Under the pieces are notes generated by a model. The model was not told where the DNA came from. It did not search any database and saw only the letters and a list, made by a program, of their open reading frames with translations. The position numbers were made by a program, and so were the translations under genes. DNA of 63,473 nucleotides from Stenocarpella maydis (Eukaryota; Ascomycota; Sordariomycetes; Diaporthales; Diaporthaceae): assembly GCA_002270565.1 (NCBI GenBank), contig NQMI01000193.1, positions 6,641 through 70,113 on the forward strand, written 5' to 3'. Below, in pieces: positions 46,522-57,126 of this stretch. Numbering within the stretch: the first letter of the stretch is position 1; each line of letters opens with the position of its first letter.

Positions 46522-47308
46522 CGCAGAGAGACAAATGATATGCTTCATATACAATTCGGAAACCCTCATACTTGCACCAATTCAAATCTGGAGCACTTTC
46601 AAGGGATGAATACATGCTTGTGGTCGGAGGCTTCTGCCGAGCAATAGCCCTATGCACCCGAGCGCAAATGAATTTTATGGTAGGAGCCTACACACGAATT
46701 AATATATGAAAATTATGATACGGCTGCCGTTCTACCGACATGACTTATGTTAATTGGGACTTGCGAATCAGCTGAGTTGGCATACCTCCCCCAACGGATT
46801 AAAAACTAAAGATCTTAGCGATGGTCCCAATTTTATGGGAGGAACATTTATACGTTTTGGGTTACTAGGCGACTCTTAACGAAAATCAACATACTAGTAT
46901 TCTACAGTCAACTTGTGCCTGTATGCCATGTCGACGTAGTGCCCGTCTCAATGTTCCGGCTTAGTAGAGGAACTCAAAGAATGCAGATGGTCTATATTGC
47001 CCGAATCACGTTTTTTGAGTCTCCGGCTATGCGAGGTTCATCTTGTAAAATTTATGGCTGAAGCGGCGAGTATATGTTGCTTGATTCTTTGTTGGGGGGG
47101 GGTGGTTAAAATTGGTCATTACCAAGCGCCCTCGAATCTCTTGTAGCTGTATGCGCCGCATGTTCCTCGCAGAGGAACCCCCAAAAAAGGCACACAGCAA
47201 CTAACTACCACTATATACCTACTCAGAGTGCCTCAAATCTCGGGCACCTGTCAACGGAACCTCGTGCCCACAAAACACATGGTCGAACGAAGGGTCTGTC
47301 TTCACATT
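46522..47308. other. Intergenic region
   Basis: No coding sequence supported. A G9 run lies at 47095-47103. It holds the 3' regions of the convergent F-box-like gene and the HisRS pseudogene. Confidence 0.5.
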
Positions 47309-49012
47309 TTAAACGCGTTCAAGGTCGACGAGCTCCTTCTCGCTGAACCTAATCCTCATTTCAACCATAAATACGGAACTGACTTTCTCCCCGAAGGCCT
47401 CCAGGGTAAATGAAGAGGTCTCTAATGCACCATTCCCTTTTGACGGGTCTGTAACTATGCCCCTCGCTCTGTTAGACGGGGTCTGCCGCTGACTGGCATC
47501 CTGTAACAATCTCTTGACTCCCTTCACAAGATCCTCCCTGGCAACAAGTTGGCCGCGGATTTTCTCCCCCTTACCCTCCGCGCCCGATTTTGTTGCGTCC
47601 CTGCCGGTAGATATCTTCAGCCTCACCTTGCCTTCCGCGAGCTCGTCCGGGCCCAAGATGACGGTCAGAGGTGCCCTGTCGGCTGCGTTGAACTGTGAGC
47701 GCAGGCTCGGCTCTGCCTTCCGCAAGAAGGCGGCTTTGACGCCGGACTTTGTCAGCTGGCCGCATATGGCCATCCGCTCGAGCAAGAAGCCGCTGCCCGC
47801 AGCAACGACGTAGACATCAGGGTCCTGGGTAATAGCTGACTCCCCCTTCCTTTTGGGCACCCGCGCATTGAGGATCGTGTAGATGCGCTCGCCGCCGAAT
47901 GATATGCCGACGCAGGGAACACGCCGGTCACAGTACATGCCCTCCAGGTTGTCATATCGTCCACCCGCAGCTATGCTGCCCACCTGAGGCTGTTTCTTGT
48001 CCTCTTTCGAATTTGGCAGCGAAGTAACAACTTCGAAAATAACACCTGTGTAGTAGTCTAACCCAAGAGCTAGAGATAGGTCAAGAGAGACCTTTTCAGC
48101 AATCTCGTAAGCATCCAAGTAGGAGAGAAGGAGGCTCATGTCCTCAATCCCCGCTCTTATGCTTTCGTTCGCGGTGAGTTGCTCGTCCGATTTGAGAAGA
48201 GACAGGGTTTCAGAAAGGCTCCCGCGGTGTCAAACAAACTGGCCGATCTGGTCGGCCACAGGTTCCGGAAAGCCTTTTTGTTCGACCATCTCCTGCCTCA
48301 CCTCGTCCCACGGCAACTTATCAAGCTTATCCACTGCTGAGCTGATTGTCCGAATCTTGTCTGTGGGTACTCCTGCGGCGGCGAATATACCATCCAGAAC
48401 TTTCCTGTGGTTGATCTTGATAGTGATATCTATTTATAAAGCCTCAAATGCTTCGGCGATTATCAAGAGGATGTCTACGTCGGGGGTCATAGACTCGTAT
48501 TCGCCCGCAATATCAAAGTCGCACTGGTAGAACTCTCGATATCTGCCACGTGATATGACAGGGTGATCACTGCGGTATACTTTTGCGATCTGATACCGGC
48601 TGATTTGCGGGTAGTTGGAGTTCATTGCTAACTAGCGTGCAAAGGGGATGGTGAGATCGTAGCGCAAAGAACAAAGCTCTCCTCCTTGATCTTGAAGGTC
48701 GTAAATGAGCTTTGAATCCTCGCCATACTTTCCAGAGAGAACCTCCTTGAGCTCAAAAACTGGGGTGTCAAGTTCTTGACCACCGTGCCGTTCGAAGATC
48801 TCACTGACAGTTTGGCTGCCGGGATAGTCAGTGATATTCGACATGCAGCGTGGAGCAACAGCACAGGATGCTTATAAGATGTATTTTCGCAACTTTACCT
48901 CTGTGCCAATGAAGCCAAGTGTTCCTTTGGGGGTCTTCAGCTGCACAGGGACTGCACGGGTGGGCAACTTTGTTTGCCTGGACGACTTCGTTTGCTCGGA
49001 GGCAGGCTCCAT
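47309..49012 (-). pseudogene. Histidyl-tRNA synthetase, full-length but dead copy
   Basis: One frame with a single intron covers the whole enzyme (547 codons; yeast HTS1 is similar in size). Start MEPASEQ at 49012; VQLKTPKGT; then motif-1 region, [10 protein letters not shown], motif 2 (YREFYQCDFDIAG), the histidine signature LDYYTGVIFEV, GRYDNL, motif 3 (GISFGGERI) and an anticodon-binding domain. Damage: TAG at 48632-48634 where Trp is usual (PFAR-x-LAMN), TAA after AFEAL near 48434, and TGA after IGQFV near 48228. The intron donor at 48875 is ATAAGC where GTAAGC is expected; acceptor GGCAG at 48816 and phase are correct. The Trp-to-TAG and donor changes are CpA to TpA on the plus strand, the RIP signature. 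The enzyme is essential, so an intact gene must exist elsewhere. The last 276 codons are open but lack motifs 1 and 2. Confidence 0.9.
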
Positions 49013-49609
49013 GTTCTAAAGTTGTCAGGATGCTTGTAGGGTGGATGTTACGGACAGCTTGACTGAGTGCAATGTGTTGGGGAGTAGTCCAGCCAAAGGG
49101 AAACAGATCACAACCATTATCGTAAGCTGTTGAGCGCCACGAGACGTTTGAGAGACATAGCAGCTGGGTTCAAATACCAATTCAAGTCGAGAGGGCGCTA
49201 TTGTTTGGGAAGGGCCCAGGGGGCCCTGGGGGCTGGACAGGGTTTTTATACAGGGGTGCGGCTCTGGGTGTGGCTGGCAGCCTGTGCCAGGGCGCAGTCA
49301 CTGGGGCAGTGACTGCAACAAACGCCACGGCATCCTCTCTCATTGAGTCACAGGAGCTCAACTCCCAAGTGGACAAATTTATTCCGGGCAAAACCACTCA
49401 GGGTGCAAGATAAGTCACAGTCGGCACATAGCCACTACCACCACCACCACCACCAAAACGCTCAAACTTCATCGAATTCCTCAACAATCACATAGCGCGC
49501 GGCACGTTATTTTGATGTTAATTAGCTCAAAATACTGGATTCTAAAGTATTCGTAGTTTATAAACTAAAATATCGTCGGAAATTGATATATAAATGAGAG
49601 CCTATATAT
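49013..49609. other. Intergenic region with CCA microsatellite
   Basis: Former promoter side of the HisRS copy. A CAC/CCA triplet run lies at 49431-49455. A glycine-rich frame at 49201-49413 has no ATG and is not supported. AT content rises from 49500. Confidence 0.45.
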
Positions 49610-50662
49610 TAAGTCAAACCACCGCTTCACGCACCACCCCCTTAACGCACAGCCATTTCTCACCAAAAACACCAAAAACAGGGGTATTATATCTACTCTT
49701 CTATATAACTAATAAATCTAATAAATGAATAGGAATTTTATAAATTTTGTATTTATATACCTAAATTTTTCTTAGGGTTAGGGTTAATTTCCAATATTTC
49801 TAAATAGATTCATAAACATTATTTTTCTATCCTTAACAATTTTCTTAATATTTAATAAAGAAATAAGTTAAAAGGGTATTCTTATATTTATAAAGAATAT
49901 ATTAATAAATTAATATTTTTAAAAATCTTAATATAATATATATATATATATATTTATATAAATAAAGTTTAAAAAGTATAATAAAAAATTAGATTTATAT
50001 ATTATTTCAAGATTTAATATTTTTAAAGAATTTTCTTAAGAAAAAAAGGGCCCACTTTTATTATATCTTAAATATCTTTTTAAAAGAATTATATATTTAA
50101 TTTATTATTTCTTATTTTTATCAATATATATAAAAATAATTATACAAAATATTAAAAATATTTTATTTATAAAAATATTTAGTATTATAAGTAAATATTT
50201 AATTTTTTTTCCTTCTTAACTAAACTCTATATAAAACCTTTAAGATTTAGTTAAAAAATCTTTTTTTAAAAACTTTAGGTTTTATTTCTATTTAATACTT
50301 AATATTGATATTTTATTAATATTTTGAATAAATTATATTTTCAAAATAAATATATTATATATTTATATAAAAACTTTATAATAATTCATTAATAAGTATA
50401 TAAAGTTAAATAAATCTTTAAAAAATACTTAAATAAGTACTCTTAAAATTTATATATAAATATTTATTTAATATTAATAATATTTCATACTAAATATCAT
50501 ATGAATATATTAATGAGGATTAGGGATTCAGGATCATAAATATATATTTTTCTTAGCGTTAGGGCTAATATTGAGCTTAATATAATATATTTAAAATTAT
50601 GCTTCTGAGTGGAAAATGTCTGTGCGTTAAGGGGGTGGTGCGTGAAACGGTAGGTTGACTTA
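49610..50662. mobile_element. DNA transposon relic with about 50-bp terminal inverted repeats
   Basis: The left end TAAGTCAAACCACCGC, then TTCACGCACCACCCCCTTAA and CGCACAG, is mirrored at the right end (50606-50662) with three or four mismatches over about 45 bp. Inside lies nearly pure AT sequence. Near each end there is a direct copy of TTTTTCTTAG(G/C)GTTAGGG(T/C)TAA (49766 and 50546). The length of 1.05 kb, the TA-rich flanks and lack of an ORF suggest either a non-autonomous (MITE-like) element or a RIP-erased larger transposon. No transposase remnant can be read, so the superfamily is open. Confidence 0.7.
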
Positions 50663-50903
50663 TATCAATGGGACAACCAAAACTAAAAGCATGTTTACAA
50701 AGTTATTGCTCTGATACGTTTCGAAGAGTTTTCTCGATATTAAAACGATTTCCAAGGCTCCACTGTCCAATGACATAGGCATATGTGACAACGTTGCCGG
50801 ATGTGCTTGGAACGCAATATAGGCTTGCTCATGCACCATGCATATATGATAATTTTCTGGGCATAACAATATATATTTGAAACACCTTCAAGTTCGTTGT
50901 CCG

Positions 50904-51110
50904 TTAGTTCATGATACTACACCAGGAATTATCCGGCCATGATTCGAGTGTTGTCTGTACGAAGTCGCCAGTCGCATTCGACATTTCAGGCCAGAGAAGC
51001 GGAACTCCATTCTGGGTTTGGGGAACAGTGCCAGGAACTAGAGCTATTACTGTGTTGATGGTTGCGGTCTTCGCGTGGCCTAGCACACAGATCCGCCCCA
51101 GGTGTCGACC
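50904..51110 (-). pseudogene. Fragment of a secreted-protein-like gene
   Basis: The minus strand reads ATINTVIALVPGTVP, then LLWPEMSNATGDFVQT and LESWPDNSWC, followed by a stop at 50904. The LWPGMSNGTGDLIQ...SWPDNSWC pattern recurs, as I recall, in secreted ascomycete proteins of unknown function. Both ends are missing and I find no splice sites linking it to more exons. It is probably a truncated relic. Confidence 0.4.
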
Positions 51111-51447
51111 CGGTGATCCTCGTGCCTGTTGGGGCGTTCAAGGGGATGGACAGGGCCTGGAGCAATAGCCTGCTAAAGCTATGATATCAAAGGTAATGCT
51201 CGAGGTGAATTCATAGTTGATGAACAAGCCGAAAAGCACGGTTTCTAAGTCAAGCCCGAGACTACCTGCGCTGCTCAGTGTCCCTCGTGTCTTCTTTCTA
51301 CGGTGTCTCCGAATGTCTTCCAATTCCATTCGTGGAAAGCCTTACTTCAATCATAAACTTTATGTCGATAGATGAACATATCAGGTTCTCAGCGATGCTC
51401 AAAGACGCCAAGTTTACATGCTTCTACAAACGCGAAGATATTGCCAA

Positions 51448-53892
51448 TTAGACACTCAAGAGAAGATCTAGCAGCTTGGGATAGACAGGCGAGCTGGGAA
51501 TACTTATCAGTATACGAGGGCCAACAAGCTGGGGGACCAACACTGGCACTTCACTTACCCTAGTCCGCTCACAGGATCCCAACCAGGGGCGGCCAGAAAG
51601 CCTGTGGAATGGCAGTTGGGGTTGGACCCATTGGTGATGTCTGTGAAGACCTCAGGATGGGCATACTGCGAAATATTAGTCAGAAGCCTCTGCCGCCGAT
51701 TTCCCGTGTGGCACTGGGATCATGAGGTTTTGTGCAAAAGCTTACCAGGGTCGGGTTGACGAATCCCAGAGTGTTCTTTCCTGCCGCAATCCTTTCCTCG
51801 TTGACTCTGGTCAGGACGGCAGCCCAGATTGGTGCCGCCAAAGACGTTCCGCCTACACGACCCCACGTGCCCTGTGACCTGACAACGTAGTAGTCGCCGA
51901 TGGCAGACACGTCGGGATATCCACGGCCACCGATCTTATAGACACCGTTTCCAACGGTGGAGAAGTTCGTCCCCGGATCCGTGTAGCCGGTGAAGTTCAG
52001 AGTGACCGAGTCGAAATACGTTGCAACTTGGTCCTTCTGGTAGTCGGGAGTATCAAAGTAATCTGTGCATGAACACGTCAGTACAGATACGGGTTCGCAT
52101 TTTGCAAGTCCCGAAAGAGCCGTTGGGGCAGAAAGGGGCGGAGCTCCGGGGAGGAAATAGACGTACTGCTGAAGCCACCACCTGAGGGGAATCTGGCGGT
52201 GGAGCTTTCGACGAACTTGGGTGTCGACGAGTTTCCAGAGACCTTGTCCAACTGCGTCGATCCAACTGATAGGACATACGGGCAGGTGGCGTCACTGGCT
52301 GGATAGAAGATTTTGCCTTCAGGCCCGGCGCATCCATTCGGACCGCCGTCACCCTCAAAAGAGCCAACACCATCGTCGCCGGAGCTCATGACAACAGTGG
52401 TCCCTTGCAGGCCCAGCTTCATGATCTCGTTGCATTGCCTCTTGGTGTAGTAGCTCGGAACGTCAGACTCGCCGCCGCCGTATGAGATACTGATCACATT
52501 TGTTGGCTCATACACACCGCACTGAAGCTGTCCTGTATAGCCACCAGGATTGGGGTCCGGGTAAGCTGGATCCAGACACTCCGGCAGCACACAATTACCG
52601 GTCTCGCCATAGGCACTGTAGGTGCAGTAGCTTCCATCCAGAGCGTCATAGAAAGTATTCCAGAAGCCTTTCAAGGGAGTGTTAAGTGCGGTCTCGTTCA
52701 GTTGATAGAATTCGTCGTCGGTCTGGAAGAGGATCGTCTTCTGAGGCCAGATGAGAGGCTGGGCAGCCTCAAAGTCCAGATCAGATTCAACGCCGGCCGC
52801 CTCCACTGTTTTGGCCGCGCCGTAAGCTCCGTCGATATTCTTCTCAATCGGATACGTTCCGTTCGGGATCTCAGGGTACAGGGTCGAATAGAATACGTCG
52901 AGGTCCTCCTTGGCGTAGTGATCGCCCAAGGATTCGAAGATGCCGAGCTCATTACCCTTGGCAGCCTTATCGCCCTTGGGAATACCGTACTGAGTTCGGA
53001 TGCACTCCTGCGTGACGTACGAGTTGCATATGGAGCTATTCAGGGGCGGCAAGCCAGACGCATCTGGGCCAATAACGTCGAGGCCAGTGTTCATGGGTTT
53101 AACTGCGCGTTTGCGGAGTTGCTCGGCCTCAGCGCGGCGCTTGAGGCGGCGAACGCGACCCGGATCGGCACGAAGTCGGATGCCCGGGGTGATGTCTGAG
53201 GATTTGTGTCAGCCCATGAGAGTTATGGGGTACTACAGGGCGCTGCTCCTCACTCACAGTCGATATGTGCTTGCACGTGCGCGGGGACGTGATACTCCTC
53301 AGCCGCGATGTTCTCGCTGCCAGTAGAGACATGCTCCCAATAGAAGTAATCTGTGAAGAGAAGATCTTCGGCTTCCGCGACTGTGGCGTCAAACTGGATC
53401 CACTGGAGGCTGTGAGTTTTAATTCGCATGAGAAAGGTGAGACTGAGCATGCGCTCGGCTGCGCCTTACCTGCTTATTGACTGATTGCGAGATGCGAGCT
53501 ACATCAATCCCGCCGGCGACCAGCCAATCCCTGACAACCTCGACACTCTCCTTCGGCGGGGCGAAAAAATCAATGACCTCGCGAGCAGTCATGCGTTGGC
53601 CATAGTGTGGAGACAGAGGGTTCGACCTCTCCATAAGAAGGTCGCGGCCTTGCTGCAGCTTAGCCTCAGGCTGTCGCAGCCCAATCCTCATCGGAAGCAG
53701 TGTGGACTTCTTGACTTTGTGCTTCCTCTCCCAGGTCCTTGACCAGTGCGGCATCTGTGTCTCGTGACGGACATGACTGCTAGGCACGTCCCTCTTGCGG
53801 AGGACTCGCCCAGCATTGAAGGGACTAGCCTGCACCGTGCCAATGGCGGCAGCCCCACAGAGGGCGGCGGCAATGAATTGCTTGTACAGCAT
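51448..53892 (-). CDS. Sedolisin-family serine peptidase (S53), six exons, 688 aa
   Basis: Secreted acid peptidase of the sedolisin/tripeptidyl-peptidase type. Exons (minus): 53892-53470, 53402-53258, 53195-52167, 52062-51746, 51665-51559, 51493-51448. All five introns are GT-AG and in phase; total 689 codons with stop. Residues 1-22 form a signal peptide; residues about 30-220 form the pro-domain (HYGQRMTAREVIDFF..; WIQFDATVAEAEDLL) ending in a basic stretch RRLKRRAEAEQLRKR fit for propeptide cleavage. The catalytic Glu326 and Asp330 lie in GVESDLDFE, oxyanion-region Asp in MSSGDDG, and the nucleophile Ser606 in GGTSLAAP. The calcium site follows (TDITNGSN..GWDPVSGLG, Asp647). The protein is complete and undamaged. 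A TATAAAAG box is found 150 bp upstream. The very short last exon (46 nt) restores the usual ending SPVYPKLLDLL. Confidence 0.93.
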
Positions 53893-55984
53893 CGTTGGAT
53901 GCGTCGGCCTGGCAAGCTACACCGGCGATAGCCCCCCAATCAGTATTAGGCGGATATGCTTGTGGAGATGGGAACGAAGGAGGACATAGCCAAGACGTGC
54001 CAATGTCTTCCACGAGATAGCACCCGCCCCTTGGCAAAGCTTTTATATGTCTGCCGTGACCATCGCGCCAGGGGGGACTGGGGCGAGGCCCTGTCATGAC
54101 GGTGAGATAGACTCTAGCCTGGATCGACCGTGAGGGGACGGCGGTCCGGCCTACCATTCTGCCATTGCAACAGGGTTCGTCATCCCGGAGACAACTGGGG
54201 ATTGTCCCCCTGCTCCCTGCCGGCGGTGATAAGCTTCATCCATCCATGAATCCATCAACCAATAATACACCGTACAAGTGCGGTATGGTTTTCTCTGGCC
54301 CCAGATTTGAAGGATTGCATGATGCAGGATATACATGGGTCTACCCGCCTTTTCGCCCACACCGACGTCCCCGACTGCGGCCGCTTTTCCGAGGCTATGG
54401 GCAACACCATAACAAGATGTGATTTCATCACGTCCCCCCCTCCATCCAGACTGTCAGATCGCATGCCTCAGCAAGAACAACCGTTGCCCCGTCGATCGAA
54501 TACTATCCCAGTCCCACCGACCGACCGACCGCCCGCCCCGCCTGTCCTCCAAGACCCCCTTTCGTCGCCCACCGTCCCTTCTTTTCGTTGCCGCTCCATC
54601 GAGAAAGTAGCGCCTAACAAGTTCTGGCGTATACATAATAAGACTCGCCATCCATCTTTACCCGCCAAATTAGCCTCAGGCCTTATCAATCAAACTTGCA
54701 TACAGATAGGTAAGGGAGGTTCAAGCTTTCTTGATACTATAGGATGCATTAAGTGCACGCCCTAACTCCATTTATGCAGCCAGGCATCAACAATACGGAG
54801 TAATCCGCTGCAAGCTTGCTAGCGTTACATCGCCTTCCCTCCAAACTCAATACGCCCGCTGGCGGAGACCTCAATTCCCCCTTATCACCTTCCTGTTCTG
54901 GCCCACCGACCTGCTAGGGGTTACAAGATAACTTCCTAAGAAGCACAATCCTTTTATGACTGCTAAGATGACAACTTCCATCGCTGTCACGAATCAGGGG
55001 CTCGCTGTGCCCCACTATTCTTACGCTCTTTAGGTACATAAACGAGCACTTCTTGCTCAGCAGCAGTAGTGCTAAGAAACCAGTCAAGTTGCTCTTTTCG
55101 ATACGCCACGCTCGGAATCGTGACAGTTATGAGCTCGGCAGGCGAAACCAAGCTAACCGGCGTAACCTGTAACTTCCCCTGTTACTGTATCCCCCAGGAG
55201 GTTGAGAGTTTGACCTATTGTATGGGCGCTCTGGTGCATTTGAGGTTTTGGTTTTTTTTTTTTTTTTTTTTTTTATAGATTTTCACCTATAAAAGAAGAA
55301 TAAATCGGGATTGGTCAGCTCACTCGTTGATGTTCCTCGTGCACTGGTGGGGGGGGGTCACAATATAAGGCTAGGGGTACTATACAGGGCGTGTCGGCAC
55401 ACTTTTGTCCTAATAGTATCTAGGTATAGTGGTCTTTATCGTGTGACAATCGCTCTCATCTGAAATAGCCGCGATATCATGGACTTTTCGCTGCACATTT
55501 GTAGGATCCTGTTACAAGAGAGGCAATTAGAATGGTGATTTCACATAATTCCAGACCACGAGAACCCACTCTGTACTCTGGAAAGACAAAATGCTTCCAG
55601 GAAATCCCGTCAAATCGGCTCGAGCCTTAGGGAACCGGTAGCTCGTTGCTGAAGTTGTGCCAGGCCAGTGTGCGATTCCCTCTTCAGGTTCCCTGGGTCC
55701 GGCTGTGCTAATGACATCTCAGACGATGTTTTCTCAGGCCAACCGAGACCTTGAAGACGAACTGAAGAGAAGGTTGGCCACCCGCTTAACGAAACGTAGG
55801 TGCTACCGCCCGTGGATCGAATGAAGAAATTGTCATCTGGTCTGTTGCCGAGGATCATAGACGCCTGCTGAGTAGGCGAGTGAGGATTGTGAACAGCTGA
55901 TGACCGAGAACACAATTTGGGGGAAAAGAAGACCACCACAAAGAGCTGGATACTGTCGTGGCAGATTGAAGAAGTCCGGACGTC
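53893..55984. other. Intergenic region with simple-sequence tracts
   Basis: Upstream region of the sedolisin gene, then about 1.8 kb with no supported gene. There is a pyrimidine-rich segment with repeated CCGACCGACCGCCCG near 54517-54540, a poly-T of about 22 at 55252-55275, and a G9 run near 55350. ORFs such as 54307-54765 (Pro-rich) and 55610-55939 have no recognisable domains. Confidence 0.45.
54039..54049 (-). promoter_or_regulatory. TATA box of the sedolisin gene
   Basis: CATATAAAAGC on the minus strand, about 150 bp upstream of the ATG at 53892. Just downstream on the same strand lies TTTGCCAAGG, which fits the GCCARG pattern bound by the pH regulator PacC. This is suggestive for a secreted acid protease, but one site is weak evidence. 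Confidence 0.5.
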
Positions 55985-56340
55985 TGCTGATTATTCGACT
56001 GAAAATTGTTGGCGACTGAGACAACTGGGCCAAAAAAAAAGAAAGAAAGAAAGAAAGAAAGCCCTGAGTGCTGAGTGCTGAGTGTTGTTGACAATTCAGA
56101 GTTGCTGACCATTCATTGACTGACGTCGGCGAGCGAGTGGAAGTGATGATTGTATTTGTTTACTCCTCGACACTTTTGATGAATGATTTCTGTTGGTTAT
56201 TTGAATGTCTGAACGACTGAGTAATTTTGGACGACTGAGTGGTTTTGGACGACTGAACGGTGTGGGTTACCGAGTGTGGTGGACAACTGAGGAATATTGG
56301 CGACTGAGTGCCAAAGAGTGAAGGCTGACTGAGGATGAGG
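55985..56340. repeat. Cluster of degenerate GACTGAG repeats and a GAAA microsatellite
   Basis: The motif GGACGACTGAGT or close variants occurs at least eight times (for example near 56012, 56213, 56231, 56249, 56280, 56297 and 56322) at irregular 15-50 bp intervals. A GAAA run lies at 56038-56059, and a triple GAGTGCT at 56066-56090. No ORF is associated on either strand. Confidence 0.6.
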
Positions 56341-57005
56341 AGACCCAGAACCCAAAGCGAGTGTTATCCGCTGGTGAGAATGCCTCTGAATGTTTGGTGT
56401 TCATTGGTGTTCATTGGTGGTAGATGATTGATCTCGATTGGTTCTCCCACTGTCATTGGGATTAAGCCGGGCCGCCGCGTCAAGGCTCGAGATGTGGCCG
56501 GAGGGGTTTTCTTTTCTTTTTTCTCTTCTTCTTTTTTTTTTTTTTTTTTTTTTTTTGGTGTTTTGTGTTTTTTGGGGGCTCCTCATCCTCGTCGCTGCCG
56601 TCGTCATTGTCGTCGTCGTCATCGGCTCCGTCCTGAGCCCCTCCCTCCCAACCGCTGGTTTTTAAGCAGGTTGCCAGTTCCTTAAGCAGGGTTTTTAACA
56701 AGGACCCACCTCTCCTCAGGCAGCCGCCTGACGACGACGACCGGCTTCTGTAGCAAATGTCAGTGTAGGTCAAGCAAGCAGGAGTAGTATCGCTCGTGTG
56801 TAAACTTACCGAGCTCCCGGAGCTCGTGGATCTCCCGCTCGAGGCGGGCAGCCCCGCGGCGAGACAGGCCACAGCCCCAAGCCCGGCCTTGACGAACAAA
56901 TGCCCAGCCCCGGTGGGCCCATCCCCAGCCGAGCCGGCCCCTGGATATCTATGTTAGCCCGAAGGTGACCAAAAGCATGGGGATTTCCAGACTGGTGAAT
57001 TCGCG
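56341..57005. other. Unassigned region with poly-T and GC-rich stretch
   Basis: A T-rich tract (56508-56556) and GTC/GTCGTC repeats (56588-56625) make artefactual ORFs. On the minus strand a possible small two-exon frame (56899-56810, donor GTAAGT, acceptor CTACAG near 56757) could encode about 52 residues ending in KPVVVVRRLPEERWVLVKNPA (written as found, 21 letters shortened by context: core VVVVRRLPEERW). I cannot support it as a gene. Confidence 0.25.
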
Positions 57006-57126
57006 AAGAAAAAAAGAAAAAAAAAGAAAAAAAAGAGAAAAGAAAAGAAAAAGGAAAGAAAAAAAGAAAAAGGAAAGAAAAAAAAGAAAAAGGAAAGAAA
57101 AAAATAAAAAGGAAAGAAAAAAAAGA
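57006..57126. repeat. A/G microsatellite tract
   Basis: About 120 bp of purine-only DNA built from AAAAAGGAAAG and AAAAAAGAAAA units on the plus strand. It directly abuts the terminal repeat of the first Mutator-like element, and produces long but meaningless Phe/Ser ORFs on the minus strand. Confidence 0.85.

Noticed and set aside
47309..48139. 276-aa open frame as an independent functional gene
   Set aside because: It is the C-terminal half of histidyl-tRNA synthetase in frame with upstream blocks that carry stops, and lacks motifs 1 and 2.
49130..49200. Possible tRNA because of GGGTTCAAATACC
   Set aside because: No acceptor stem, D-arm or anticodon arm can be folded around it.
49201..49413. 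Glycine-rich 70-aa ORF
   Set aside because: It lacks an ATG and lies in the former promoter side of the HisRS pseudogene.
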